Assembly: GCA_964429575.1 (NCBI GenBank)
Contig: CAYSCX010000009.1
Coordinates: 1 to 64,000, forward strand
Direction: 5' to 3'
DNA length: 64,000 nt
Origin: CAYSCX01 sp964429575
GTDB lineage: Bacteria > Desulfobacterota > Binatia > Binatales > Binataceae
Shown here: positions 16,104-23,493 of the stretch, piece after piece
How the letters are laid out: the number at the start of each line of letters is the position of its first letter
How positions within the stretch are numbered: the stretch's first letter is position 1
Notes under the pieces: model-generated
Told to the model about the DNA's origin: nothing
The model's input: the letters and a program-made list of their open reading frames with translations, nothing else
The model's database searches: none
Translations under genes and position numbers: made by a program

Positions 16104-16422
16104 CCTTGTCGACCTTCGACGGGCGGCACGCGCCCGTCCCACCCCGCAACCAGTCACCATTCTAGCAAGCTTCGCGCCTGTAATTTAGACGCTCTGGACG
16201 ATTTGTTATTTCATCCACACCGCCTCGTTCGCAGCAGCTTTTCCACGAAGGTGGCAGTCGTGAGGCAGCAGTTGCTACAAACAACGGCTCCCAAGGGTGA
16301 CCGATTTGCGCTTGCATTGGCCCCGGTTTCCGCTATGGCAAGGAGACGCGACGGTGACCGCTTGTACAACGCAAAACACTGTGCGAATTGCGACGCGGCG
16401 TCTGCCGAATCAGAATAGCCCT
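16104..16422. other. 319-nt divergent gap with a leader hairpin
   Basis: No gene is visible between the small minus-strand gene and the GGT-like gene. GACGGGCG (16118-16125) and CGCCCGTC (16131-16138) form a perfect 8-bp hairpin with a five-base loop, about 15 nt before the start of the minus-strand gene. The rest is less GC-rich (16180-16300) and likely carries the promoters of both genes, but no clear -35/-10 pair was found. Confidence 0.4.
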
Positions 16423-18189
16423 ATGCCTACGCTTTACCCGCTCGTGATGGGCCGGCGCGCGATGATCGCCTCCGAGCACTATCTCTCCGCCTCCGCGGGC
16501 GCCCGCATGTTTGCCCGCGACGGTAATGCCATCGACGCCGCAATAGCCGCCGCATTCGTCGAAGGCGTCGTCAATCCGCACATGCACACGATCGGCGGCG
16601 AAGCGCCGATGCTTATCTACGCCGCGAAGATCGGCCGCGTCGTTGCGCTCAACGGCAACATGGCGGCGCCCGCCCGCGCCACGATCGACCATTACAGGTC
16701 GCTCGGCCTGAAACTGATGCCCTACGAAGGACTGCTCGCAGCGGGAGTGTCGGCGGCGTTCGATTCGTTTGCGACTGCGCTCGCACAGTTCGGCACGATG
16801 ACGCTCGCGGATGTCCTCGAACCCGCGCTTGCGCTCGCTGAGGATGGCTTCCCTGCGCACGCCGGCCTCACCGGCTTACCAGCCGAATCCGGCGATGGCG
16901 CCGCCGCGGGTGCCGGCGCATCGATTCGCAACAACGTAGAGAAGTTCCGCACGCGATGGCCATCAAGCGCGCGCGTCTATTTGCCCGAGGGCGAACCGCC
17001 GGCGCCCGGCGCGCTGATTCGCAACCCCGCTCTCGCGAATTTCTTCCGGCGATTGCTCGACGCGGAGACCGGCGCCAAATCGCGCGGCCGCGAGGCCGCC
17101 ATCGACGCCGCGCGCGACCGCTTCTATCGCGGCGACATCGCCGCCGACATCGTCGCTTGGTCCGATGCGAACGGCGGTTTGCTCGGCACCGATGACCTCG
17201 CTTCGTTCGCGACGCGCATCGAAGAACCGGTTCAGGCCGACTACCGTGGCGTTACCGTGTTCAAGTGTGGACCATGGTCACAGGGTCCAGTGTTTCTTCA
17301 GCAGCTTCGCCTGCTCGAGGGCTTCGATCTTCGCGCGATGGGCCACAATTCAGCCGACTACATCCACACCGTCGTCGAGGCCGCCAAGCTCGCGTTTGCC
17401 GACCGCGAGGCGTACTACGCCGACCCCGAATTCGTTCGCGTGCCGCTCGACGGCCTGCTCTCGCGTCGCTACTCGGACATCCGGCGCTCGCTCATCGACG
17501 CGCAGCGGGCATCGCTCGAGCAACGCGCCGGCGACCCGGTCGCAATGGCCGCCCGGCGCAACGACGGGGCGGAATCGCGCGCCTGGGGAGGTGGCACCGT
17601 TCATGTCTGCGGCGCTGATCGCGCGGGCAACATGGTCGCCATCACGCCGAGCGGCGGATGGATCCCAAGTTCGCCCGTGATCGAATCGCTCGGCTTCCCG
17701 CTCGGGTCACGCATGCAGACGTTCTTCCTAGACCAGTCGCATCCCAATGCACTCGCGCCGCGCAAACGCCCGCGCACGACGCTAACGCCGTCGCTGGCGA
17801 TGCGCGGCGGCGAGCCGTATCTGGCGTTCGGAACACCCGGTGGCGATCAACAGGACCAGTGGTCGCTTCAATTCTTCCTGAATGTGGTCGATTTCGAGAT
17901 GAACCTGCAGGAGGCTATCGAAGCGCCGAAATTCTCGACCGCGCATTTCCCATCAACCTTCTACCCGCACAACGCGCGCCCGGGAGTGTTGCGCATCGAG
18001 GCGCGAATCGAGGAGCGTGTGCGTGCCGAACTCACCTCGCGAGGCCACGAGATTGAAGTTCGCCCTCCGTGGTCCGAGGGTCACCTGCTGGCGGTCGAAC
18101 TGGATCGCGCGCGAGGCGTACTCCGCGGCGGAGCTGACCCGCGCGGGCAGTTGACGCCGGTCATGGCGGCGCAGGCAATCGGGTGGTGA
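16423..18189 (+). CDS. ggt: gamma-glutamyltransferase family protein
   Basis: 588 residues from ATG 16423. The Ntn-hydrolase precursor is recognisable: GARMFARDGNAIDAAIA and NPHMHTIGGEAPML in the large subunit, the processing region AWGGGTVHVCGADRAGNM with the likely nucleophile Thr of GGTVHV, then PSGGWIPSSP and TPSLAMRGGEPYLAFGTPGGDQQDQ. Activation would come by self-cleavage before that Thr. Unlike periplasmic GGT there is no signal peptide, which is typical of the YwrD/FrlI-type and acylase-like relatives; the substrate could be a gamma-glutamyl or another amide. The cyclase gene overlaps its last 7 nt. Confidence 0.88.
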   Translation: MPTLYPLVMGRRAMIASEHYLSASAGARMFARDGNAIDAAIAAAFVEGVVNPHMHTIGGEAPMLIYAAKIGRVVALNGNMAAPARATIDHYRSLGLKLMPYEGLLAAGVSAAFDSFATALAQFGTMTLADVLEPALALAEDGFPAHAGLTGLPAESGDGAAAGAGASIRNNVEKFRTRWPSSARVYLPEGEPPAPGALIRNPALANFFRRLLDAETGAKSRGREAAIDAARDRFYRGDIAADIVAWSDANGGLLGTDDLASFATRIEEPVQADYRGVTVFKCGPWSQGPVFLQQLRLLEGFDLRAMGHNSADYIHTVVEAAKLAFADREAYYADPEFVRVPLDGLLSRRYSDIRRSLIDAQRASLEQRAGDPVAMAARRNDGAESRAWGGGTVHVCGADRAGNMVAITPSGGWIPSSPVIESLGFPLGSRMQTFFLDQSHPNALAPRKRPRTTLTPSLAMRGGEPYLAFGTPGGDQQDQWSLQFFLNVVDFEMNLQEAIEAPKFSTAHFPSTFYPHNARPGVLRIEARIEERVRAELTSRGHEIEVRPPWSEGHLLAVELDRARGVLRGGADPRGQLTPVMAAQAIGW

Positions 18190-18986
18190 AGAAGAGCTTG
18201 GTGAAGTCATCCGCGGCGATCGTCGCGCTGATGTTCCTCGTTGTTCCTGTCATGAACCGAGCGGCCGACACCATCGACACCTCGAAGCTGGTCGACCTGA
18301 CCTACACGTTCGATGCGAGCACGATCTACTGGCCCACAGAGCCCACTTTTCACCACGAGATGGAGCGTTACGGCATGACCGTGCAGCACTACTTCTATTC
18401 GTCGGCGAAGTACGCTGCGCCCGAGCACGGCGGCACGCACCTCGACGCGCCCATCCACTTCAACGCGAAAGGCATAACGGCCGACCAGATTCCGCTTGCG
18501 AATTTCATCGGGCCCGCTGCCGTGATCGATTTCTCCGTGCGCGCTGCAAAGGATCGCGACGCAACGCTCAGTGTCGGTGACATCAAGGCGTACGAAGCCG
18601 CGAACGGCAAAATCCCCGACCAAGCGATCGTCCTCGCGCGCTCGGGTTGGGGCCGCTACTGGCCCAATCGCAAGCTGTATATGGGAAATGACAAACCCGG
18701 CGACGTCGCCAACTTTCACTTCCCCGGATTCTCTCCGGCGGCCGCGAAGTTCCTGCTCAAGAATCGACGCCTCGTCGCGATCGCTATCGACACCGCGAGC
18801 ATCGATGCGGGAGCGGCCAAGAATTTTCCAGTGCACTTGATTTGGCTCGGCGCGAACAAGCCCGCATTTGAAAACATCGCGAACGCTGAAAAGCTTCCGC
18901 CCAAGGGCGCGGTGCTCTTCTGCATTCCGATGAAGATCGGCAAGGGCACTGGCGGGCCCGCCAGAGTTTTCGCTTTGCTGCCGTGA
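18183..18986 (+). CDS. secreted cyclase family protein (kynurenine formamidase-like)
   Basis: 267 residues from a GTG at 18183 that overlaps the end of the GGT-like gene, so translational coupling is likely. A signal peptide (SAAIVALMFLVVPVMNRAA) is followed by LVDLTYTFDAS and the metal-binding HGGTHLDAPIHF motif of the cyclase/arylformamidase family (Pfam Cyclase), with further Asp/His residues around FPGFSP. Family members hydrolyse N-formylkynurenine, isatin or lactones using Mn or Zn. Periplasmic location is inferred. A -10-like TATAAT at 19037-19042 follows the gene. Confidence 0.88.
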   Translation: MVKKSLVKSSAAIVALMFLVVPVMNRAADTIDTSKLVDLTYTFDASTIYWPTEPTFHHEMERYGMTVQHYFYSSAKYAAPEHGGTHLDAPIHFNAKGITADQIPLANFIGPAAVIDFSVRAAKDRDATLSVGDIKAYEAANGKIPDQAIVLARSGWGRYWPNRKLYMGNDKPGDVANFHFPGFSPAAAKFLLKNRRLVAIAIDTASIDAGAAKNFPVHLIWLGANKPAFENIANAEKLPPKGAVLFCIPMKIGKGTGGPARVFALLP

Positions 18987-19259
18987 TCCGGAGTGAAAGT
19001 TACACTCAAGATCGTGAATTCTGGCGAATTAGGGCCTATAATGGCCGAAGCGTTTAGAGCCGAGAAAATTGCAGGTGCGCAACTTCTGTTGCACGAATTG
19101 GGTCATTTCGATGCGTAGATGGTGCGACGTGGATGGCCGCTTCGCGTAGCGGCGCACGCGCTCCGCTTGACTCTGTTGGGGCTCACGAGGCACGAATTCT
19201 GCTCAGGCTGGGGGTAGGGAAAGTGCGGTGCGAAGCCAAGTTCGATTCTCTCGGGCATT

Positions 19260-19538
19260 TTGGCTATTGCGGTGCTGTTTATCACGAGCAGATTTTCTGG
19301 ACCGATGCTCTCAACCCGCGAGAAGGGTACCTTGCTCGGCGTGGGCATCGGCGCAGCGACAGATGCTATTATCGGCGCGGCGGTCGGAGCATTGGGCCGC
19401 GCGCTGGTCGGCGATCACATGCAGAACCAGGAGGTTGCGCACAGCCAGACGCAAAGCCAGATTGAACAACAGCAGAGTGAGATCCAGCGTCAGCCGAAGG
19501 AAATCGAGAAGCTCAAGTTGCAATCGGAGGCTCAGTAA
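19260..19538 (+). pseudogene. decayed first copy of the glycine-zipper lipoprotein family
   Basis: The frame reads 92 residues from a TTG. It aligns with the two following genes across STREKGTLLGVGIGA, the Gly/Ala zipper and the Gln-rich end (QSQIEQQQSEIQRQPKEIEKL), but the lipobox GCSGQ of the others reads SRFSGPM, so the lipidated Cys is lost, and no ATG or GTG with a Shine-Dalgarno site precedes it. GTG codons upstream (near 19222) open other frames of the signal-peptide region, which suggests a frameshift there. I read it as a degenerate paralogue; it could be translated without export. Confidence 0.55.
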
Positions 19539-19552
19539 CCCGACGGAGAAGC

Positions 19553-19903
19553 ATGATGGGTAAAAATACCGTTGGTATCGTGGCGCTCGTTGTTGCCGCG
19601 CTCATCTTCGCGGCCGGATGTTCCGGCCAGGCCCTCTCGACCCGTGAGAAGGGTACCCTCGGCGGCGCGGGCATCGGCGCCGTGACAGGTGCGATTATCG
19701 GGGCGGCGGTCGGTGCGCCAGGCGCAGGCGCGGCAATCGGTGGCGCGTTGGGCGGTGTCACCGGTTACGCGGTTAGCAACTCGATGCAGAACACGGAGAA
19801 CGAGCAGGCGCAGACGCAAGTTCAAATTCAGCAGCAACAGTCCGAGATCGAACGGCAGCGTCAGGAGCTTGAACGCTTGAAGCAGCAACAAGAATTGCAG
19901 TAA
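19553..19903 (+). CDS. glycine-zipper lipoprotein with Gln-rich coiled coil (copy 2)
   Basis: 116 residues (start 19553 or 19556; GGAGAAGC precedes). The N terminus VGIVALVVAALIFAAGC is a lipoprotein signal with lipobox FAAGC. After STREKGTLGG comes a glycine-zipper block (GAVTGAIIGAAVGAPGAGAAIGG), the YMGG-like zipper that can pack in membranes, then a Gln/Glu coiled-coil tail with ERQRQELERLKQQQ. The protein would be anchored by lipid in the outer or inner membrane with a helical tail. Function unknown. It is 81 percent-like similar by eye to the next gene, showing recent tandem duplication (no identity was calculated). Confidence 0.8.
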   Translation: MMGKNTVGIVALVVAALIFAAGCSGQALSTREKGTLGGAGIGAVTGAIIGAAVGAPGAGAAIGGALGGVTGYAVSNSMQNTENEQAQTQVQIQQQQSEIERQRQELERLKQQQELQ

Positions 19904-19926
19904 CGAGGTCCTCAAGGAGGCTACAA

Positions 19927-20271
19927 ATGCGCGCCAGAATTGGAATCCTAGCAGTCGCAGTCATCAGTCTGTTCCTGCTCGCAGGTTGTTCCGGACAGCC
20001 CCTCTCGACGCGTGAGAAGGGCACGCTCGGCGGCGCGGCGCTTGGCGCCGGCGCGGGCGCGATCGTTGGATCCGCGGTCGGATCACCCGGTGCGGGCGCC
20101 GCGATCGGCGGTGCGCTTGGTGGCGTGACCGGCTACGCGGTCGGCAGCTCGATGCAGGAAACCGAAGCTCAACAGCAGCAGACGCAGAGCCAAGTTCAGC
20201 AGCAGCAGTCCGAGATTGAGCGTCAGCGCCAGGAGCTCGAGCGTCTGAAGCAACAGCAGGAAGTGCAGTAA
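19927..20271 (+). CDS. glycine-zipper lipoprotein with Gln-rich coiled coil (copy 3)
   Basis: 114 residues; ATG 19927 follows AAGGAGG. Same layout as the previous gene: lipoprotein signal ending LLAGC, STREKGTLGG, glycine-zipper (GAGAGAIVGSAVGSPGAG), TGYAVGSSMQ, then a Gln/Glu-rich coiled coil with the identical tail SEIERQRQELERLKQQQ. The third member of the tandem set and the best preserved. A rho-independent terminator closes the unit 30 nt downstream. The role is probably envelope-structural (inference). Confidence 0.82.
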   Translation: MRARIGILAVAVISLFLLAGCSGQPLSTREKGTLGGAALGAGAGAIVGSAVGSPGAGAAIGGALGGVTGYAVGSSMQETEAQQQQTQSQVQQQQSEIERQRQELERLKQQQEVQ

Positions 20272-20300
20272 GCGCTGCTGACTGGGCCGCAAGTTCCTAC

Positions 20301-20340
20301 GAAGGGGCATCGATCCTTCGACGCCCCTTCTTTTCTTTCA
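20301..20340 (+). terminator. rho-independent terminator of the lipoprotein cluster
   Basis: GAAGGGGC (20301-20308) pairs with GCCCCTTC (20323-20330) around a 14-base loop, followed by TTTTCTTT. It lies 30 nt after the last lipoprotein gene and before the 3' end of the convergent ogt gene. Confidence 0.75.
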
Positions 20341-20372
20341 TCGTTTGCCCACCTATTGCCTCGCGCGAATCG

Positions 20373-21176
20373 CTACGCCGGACGGCACACCTTACACGCT
20401 CGCATTCCCGCTCCGCGGGCATGCGCGGGATCCGCGAACACCAGAAGGCGCGCCGTCGAAGCGCGCTCGGCCGCAGTACATCCGGGGAGACAGTAGATGC
20501 GGGTCGTAACGTGTCCCAGCACCGCCTCGGCGGGAATTCGGCGGTCGCGGCCGACGCGGAATCCTTCGATTTCCAGCAACTGCAGCTTCCGAGCGGCGCC
20601 GCCGCCGTAATTACCGACCGTACCGTCGGACTTCACCACGCGATGGCAAGGAACGTAGATCGGCACGGGATTGCGCGCCATCGAAGTTCCGACTGCGCGC
20701 TGCGCCGACGGCGCTCCGATCGCGGCGGCGAGCCCCTGATAGGTGATCACCGCTCCCGGCGGCACCGTGCGGAGCTGTTTCAATGCGCGGCGCTGAAATT
20801 CGCCATCGACGAGGCTCAAATCCACCGGACGGTCGAGCGCGGCGGTTTCTCCGGCGAAGTAGCGCTGCAGTTCTCGCTCGACCCGACGTGTCGCCGGTTC
20901 GTTCTGCACAAGTTCGTAACGCTGCTTGAGGGCGTCGAGCGTCGCGTCGGCAGGACTTACCGCTAGAAAATGGACTGCCGCAATTCCGCGATCGCTCTCC
21001 GCGATGAGCAGCTCGCCAATTGGTGAATCGACTTGGGAGACGCGCGCTTGCGGCCGCCGAATAATGCGCATCGCCCGTTCAATTCCCTTGCGCGCCTCAC
21101 GCACGAGCGCCTCCACCAGTTTGTCGTCATATCCGGCATTTGCGGCGGCCAATCCGTCGCTATTGTTGCGTTTCAT
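20373..21176 (-). CDS. ogt: methylated-DNA-cysteine methyltransferase with C-terminal Ada zinc domain
   Basis: 267 residues. An Ogt-type domain occupies about residues 45-210: GELLIAESDRGIAAV, then the suicide Cys in IYVPCHRVVKSDGTVGNYGG. A second domain at 215-267 (AEAVLGHVTTRIYCLPGCTAAERASTARLLVF... GMRACKVCRP) has the four Cys of the Ada N-terminal metal/methyl-phosphotriester domain (C-x3-C and C-x2-C). The order is therefore Ogt then Ada, the reverse of E. coli Ada, and no AraC helix-turn-helix lies between. The ATG overlaps the TGA of the ECF sigma gene by four bases (ATGA), so the two are translationally coupled. Repairs alkylated guanine and possibly phosphotriesters. Confidence 0.9.
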   Translation of the reverse strand: MKRNNSDGLAAANAGYDDKLVEALVREARKGIERAMRIIRRPQARVSQVDSPIGELLIAESDRGIAAVHFLAVSPADATLDALKQRYELVQNEPATRRVERELQRYFAGETAALDRPVDLSLVDGEFQRRALKQLRTVPPGAVITYQGLAAAIGAPSAQRAVGTSMARNPVPIYVPCHRVVKSDGTVGNYGGGAARKLQLLEIEGFRVGRDRRIPAEAVLGHVTTRIYCLPGCTAAERASTARLLVFADPAHARGAGMRACKVCRPA

Positions 21177-21691
21177 TTCTCCAACCTCGCGGCGCCGAGT
21201 TTCTTCAGCGCCTGATAGACGTGCGCGCGTGCGCTCTGGGTCGAGCAGCCCAGCGCCTCGGCAATTTCCGAATAATCGAACCCTGCAAACTTCCGCATTA
21301 CGAGCGCCTGACCCTGCATGGCCGGCAGCTTCCCAAGCGCTCGGCGAAGATCGATCGACGCGTCCTGTGAGCCGCGGACACTCGCGTTTCCAAGCGCGTT
21401 GGCCGCCGAGTCAATCGCACCGTCGGCGATCACTCGCGCGCGCCGTACCCGGTCGCGCGTCCAGTTGCGGCACAGATTGGTCGCAATGCGATAGAGCAGC
21501 GGCCTAAGACCGTCCGCGCCAGTGACGTCGGGGTACGCGCGGTATGCGCGCAGCCACGTCTCCTGAAAAAGATCGAGGCTCTCCTCGTGGTCGCGCGTCG
21601 CGCGCAGCAGAAAGCGCATCAGCTCGCGCTCGTACTGACGCACTGAGTCGTCAAAGCGCGCCGGTATCGCCAGCTTGTTTTTCGCCGCCAT
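21173..21691 (-). CDS. ECF-family RNA polymerase sigma factor
   Basis: 172 residues from ATG 21691; the frame extends to 21832 but the extra part is not conserved and overlaps the divergent gene. Region 2 is ELMRFLLRATRDHEESLDLFQETWLRAYRAYP with the RIATNLCRNWTRDR-like end, and region 4 is LPAMQGQALVMRKFAGFDYSEIAEALGCSTQSARAHVYQALKKL. There is no anti-sigma factor gene next to it; instead the Ogt-Ada gene overlaps its stop codon. Alkylation-damage regulation by this pair is an inference from coupling. It is divergent from the NnrU gene. Confidence 0.9.
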   Translation of the reverse strand: MAAKNKLAIPARFDDSVRQYERELMRFLLRATRDHEESLDLFQETWLRAYRAYPDVTGADGLRPLLYRIATNLCRNWTRDRVRRARVIADGAIDSAANALGNASVRGSQDASIDLRRALGKLPAMQGQALVMRKFAGFDYSEIAEALGCSTQSARAHVYQALKKLGAARLEK

Positions 21692-21815
21692 CCGTTGTCG
21701 TATAACCCCGCTCTGCGCCGTTCGTGAAATCGTCCCCAATTGATTCGGCGCTTTTTCGGTGGATTGATTAGCGCGGCCCGAATTCCTGACGCGGGAACGA
21801 GGGAGGGTCAGCACC

Positions 21816-22505
21816 ATGGATTCAGTCGTCAAGATTGCCTTCTGGGCGACCGTGTTTGTAGGCGCGCACCTCGTCGTGACGTCATCTTATGTTCGGCCGA
21901 GGCTCGTCGCCGCGATAGGCGAGCAGCCATACCGTGGCGTCTTCTCGCTGCTCGCGTTCGTGACACTCATCCCGCTGGTCGTCGTGTTCGCGTACAACAA
22001 ACACGCCGGCCCACTGCTTTGGGTGCTGCGCAACATCGACGCAGTTCGCTGGCTCGCCTGGATTTTCATGGTCGCCGCAGTGGTGCTGCTGGTTGCGGGC
22101 CTTATGACGCCGAGTCCGGTTGCGATTGGCGGCTCTCCGCAGGCGCGTCCACGAGGCGTACTCAAGCTGACGCGTCATCCAAGTTTCGTCGCATTCGCAC
22201 TTTTTGGGTTCGCGCACATGTTGATGAACGGGTTTCTCGGCGACGCAATCTTTTTCGGCAGCTTTGCCGCACTCGGAATTCTCGGCGGGTGGCATCAGGA
22301 CGCACGCAAGCTCGCGACGCTCGGCGATAGCTACCGCCGTTTCGTTGACGAAACTTCGTTCTTCCCCGCGCTCGCGCTCATCCGCGGCGCGCAACACTGG
22401 GAGTCCGCCGACACGCCGTGGCCCGCGCTTGGCGTGTCAGCGGTACTGACCGTCGCGCTGATCTTGCTGCACCCGATGCTATTTGGAGGCTTGCCGCTCG
22501 GCTGA
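21816..22505 (+). CDS. NnrU family integral membrane protein
   Basis: 229 residues, five or six predicted transmembrane segments, starting at ATG 21816 with GGAGGG upstream. The middle has RPRGVLKLTRHPSFVAFALFGFAHML, the ICMT/NnrU-type core (R-x-x-G-x-x-x-x-x-R-H-P), and HQDARK and FVDETSFFP near the end. NnrU proteins are linked to nitric oxide or denitrification genes in alphaproteobacteria but no such genes are nearby, so the function here is open. It shares its 124-nt upstream region with the ECF sigma gene. Confidence 0.85.
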   Translation: MDSVVKIAFWATVFVGAHLVVTSSYVRPRLVAAIGEQPYRGVFSLLAFVTLIPLVVVFAYNKHAGPLLWVLRNIDAVRWLAWIFMVAAVVLLVAGLMTPSPVAIGGSPQARPRGVLKLTRHPSFVAFALFGFAHMLMNGFLGDAIFFGSFAALGILGGWHQDARKLATLGDSYRRFVDETSFFPALALIRGAQHWESADTPWPALGVSAVLTVALILLHPMLFGGLPLG

Positions 22506-22513
22506 GCGCGCAG

Positions 22514-23302
22514 TTACGCGCCCGGGTCGATTTGAAACAGCTCAGACGCGTTGCGCATGATAAGCGCGCCCAGCACCGCGAGGTCCACGCCGCGAATCGC
22601 CGCGACCATCTCGAGCGTCCGCCCTACGTAGGCCGGCTCATTGGTGCGACCGCGGTACGGCTCAGGCGCGAGATGCGGTGCGTCGGTTTCGACCATGATG
22701 CGATCGTCGGGCACCACCTTGGCGGCGTCGCGGAGTTTTCCGGCGCTCTTGAATGTGACGATTCCGGAAAACGAAATGTAGAAGCCGAGTTCCACCAGCT
22801 CGCGCGCCACTGAGGAATCGCCGGTGAAGCTATGAATTGCGCCGCCTGCGCGCGGGATGCCGGCGTCGCGCACGATCTCGACGAGCCTCCGTTCGGCGTC
22901 GCGGCAGTGGATTACGATCGGCAGCGAAAGTTCGTCGGCGAGCGCAAGCTGCTCCAGGAGCGCACGCTCTTGCACCTCGCGTGGCGCGTGGTTGTAGTGG
23001 AAGTCGAGCCCGGTTTCTCCGATCGCCACTACACGTTTCGACCGCGCCAAGTCCTTGAGCGCCTCGAGCCTGGCCGAGTCGCACGTTGAAGCGTCGTGCG
23101 GATGCACGCCGACCGCTGCATAAACGTCCGGAAACTGTTCCGCGATCTCAACGGTACGGCGATCGCCGTCGATAGTCCGCATCGCGCCGATCGCGATCAT
23201 GCATTTGACGTGCGCTGCCCGCGCGCGCCCAATGATGGCTTCTAGATCGCGGTCGAGCCGCTCGTCGGCGAGGTGGCAGTGCGTGTCGATTAGCCAGATC
23301 AT
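22514..23302 (-). CDS. tatD: TatD family metal-dependent hydrolase
   Basis: 262 residues from ATG 23302 (text MIWLIDTHCHLADE). The metal ligands are DTHCHL at the start, Glu in IGETGLDFHYNHAP, the two His of VIHCRDAE and IHSFTG, and the Asp of METDAPHLAPEPYRG. TatD/YcfH proteins are Mg-dependent 3'-5' nucleases or deacylases of quality control. It is the last gene of the pilD-tmk-holB-ricT-metG operon, separated from metG by repeat copy C. Start chosen because the eight upstream in-frame residues are not conserved. Confidence 0.93.
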   Translation of the reverse strand: MIWLIDTHCHLADERLDRDLEAIIGRARAAHVKCMIAIGAMRTIDGDRRTVEIAEQFPDVYAAVGVHPHDASTCDSARLEALKDLARSKRVVAIGETGLDFHYNHAPREVQERALLEQLALADELSLPIVIHCRDAERRLVEIVRDAGIPRAGGAIHSFTGDSSVARELVELGFYISFSGIVTFKSAGKLRDAAKVVPDDRIMVETDAPHLAPEPYRGRTNEPAYVGRTLEMVAAIRGVDLAVLGALIMRNASELFQIDPGA

Positions 23303-23332
23303 TGCTGCCGAAGTGATTCGCGCCACGTGACC

Positions 23333-23493
23333 CTAGCAGGGCGTTGAGAAACGCGGAACATATCGGCGCGGTCGCGGCGGTGCACTCAACACCCTGCGTG
23401 AAAGATGGCTTCCTTCCTCATCTTCTCCCCCTCTGGGGGAGACGCGAGAGAGGGAGCAGGCTGTTGAAAATGATCTTTTCAACAACCTGCTAT
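23333..23493. repeat. CTAG-bounded triple-hairpin repeat, copy C
   Basis: A 161-nt copy inserted between tatD and metG. CTAG is at the left end (23333-23336); the right end reads CTAT (23490-23493). Arms: GCAGGGCGTTGAG (23336-23348) with 23385-23397, CTCCCCC (23425-23431) with 23435-23441, GCAGGCTGTTGAAAA (23456-23470) with 23476-23490. One mismatch occurs in each of the first and third stems. The TAG stop of metG is formed at the right end of the element. Confidence 0.88.

Noticed and set aside
18987..19259. Promoter with TATAAT at 19037-19042
   Set aside because: The -10 hexamer is perfect but no reasonable -35 lies 16-18 bases upstream, and the gene that follows is decayed; kept only as a note.
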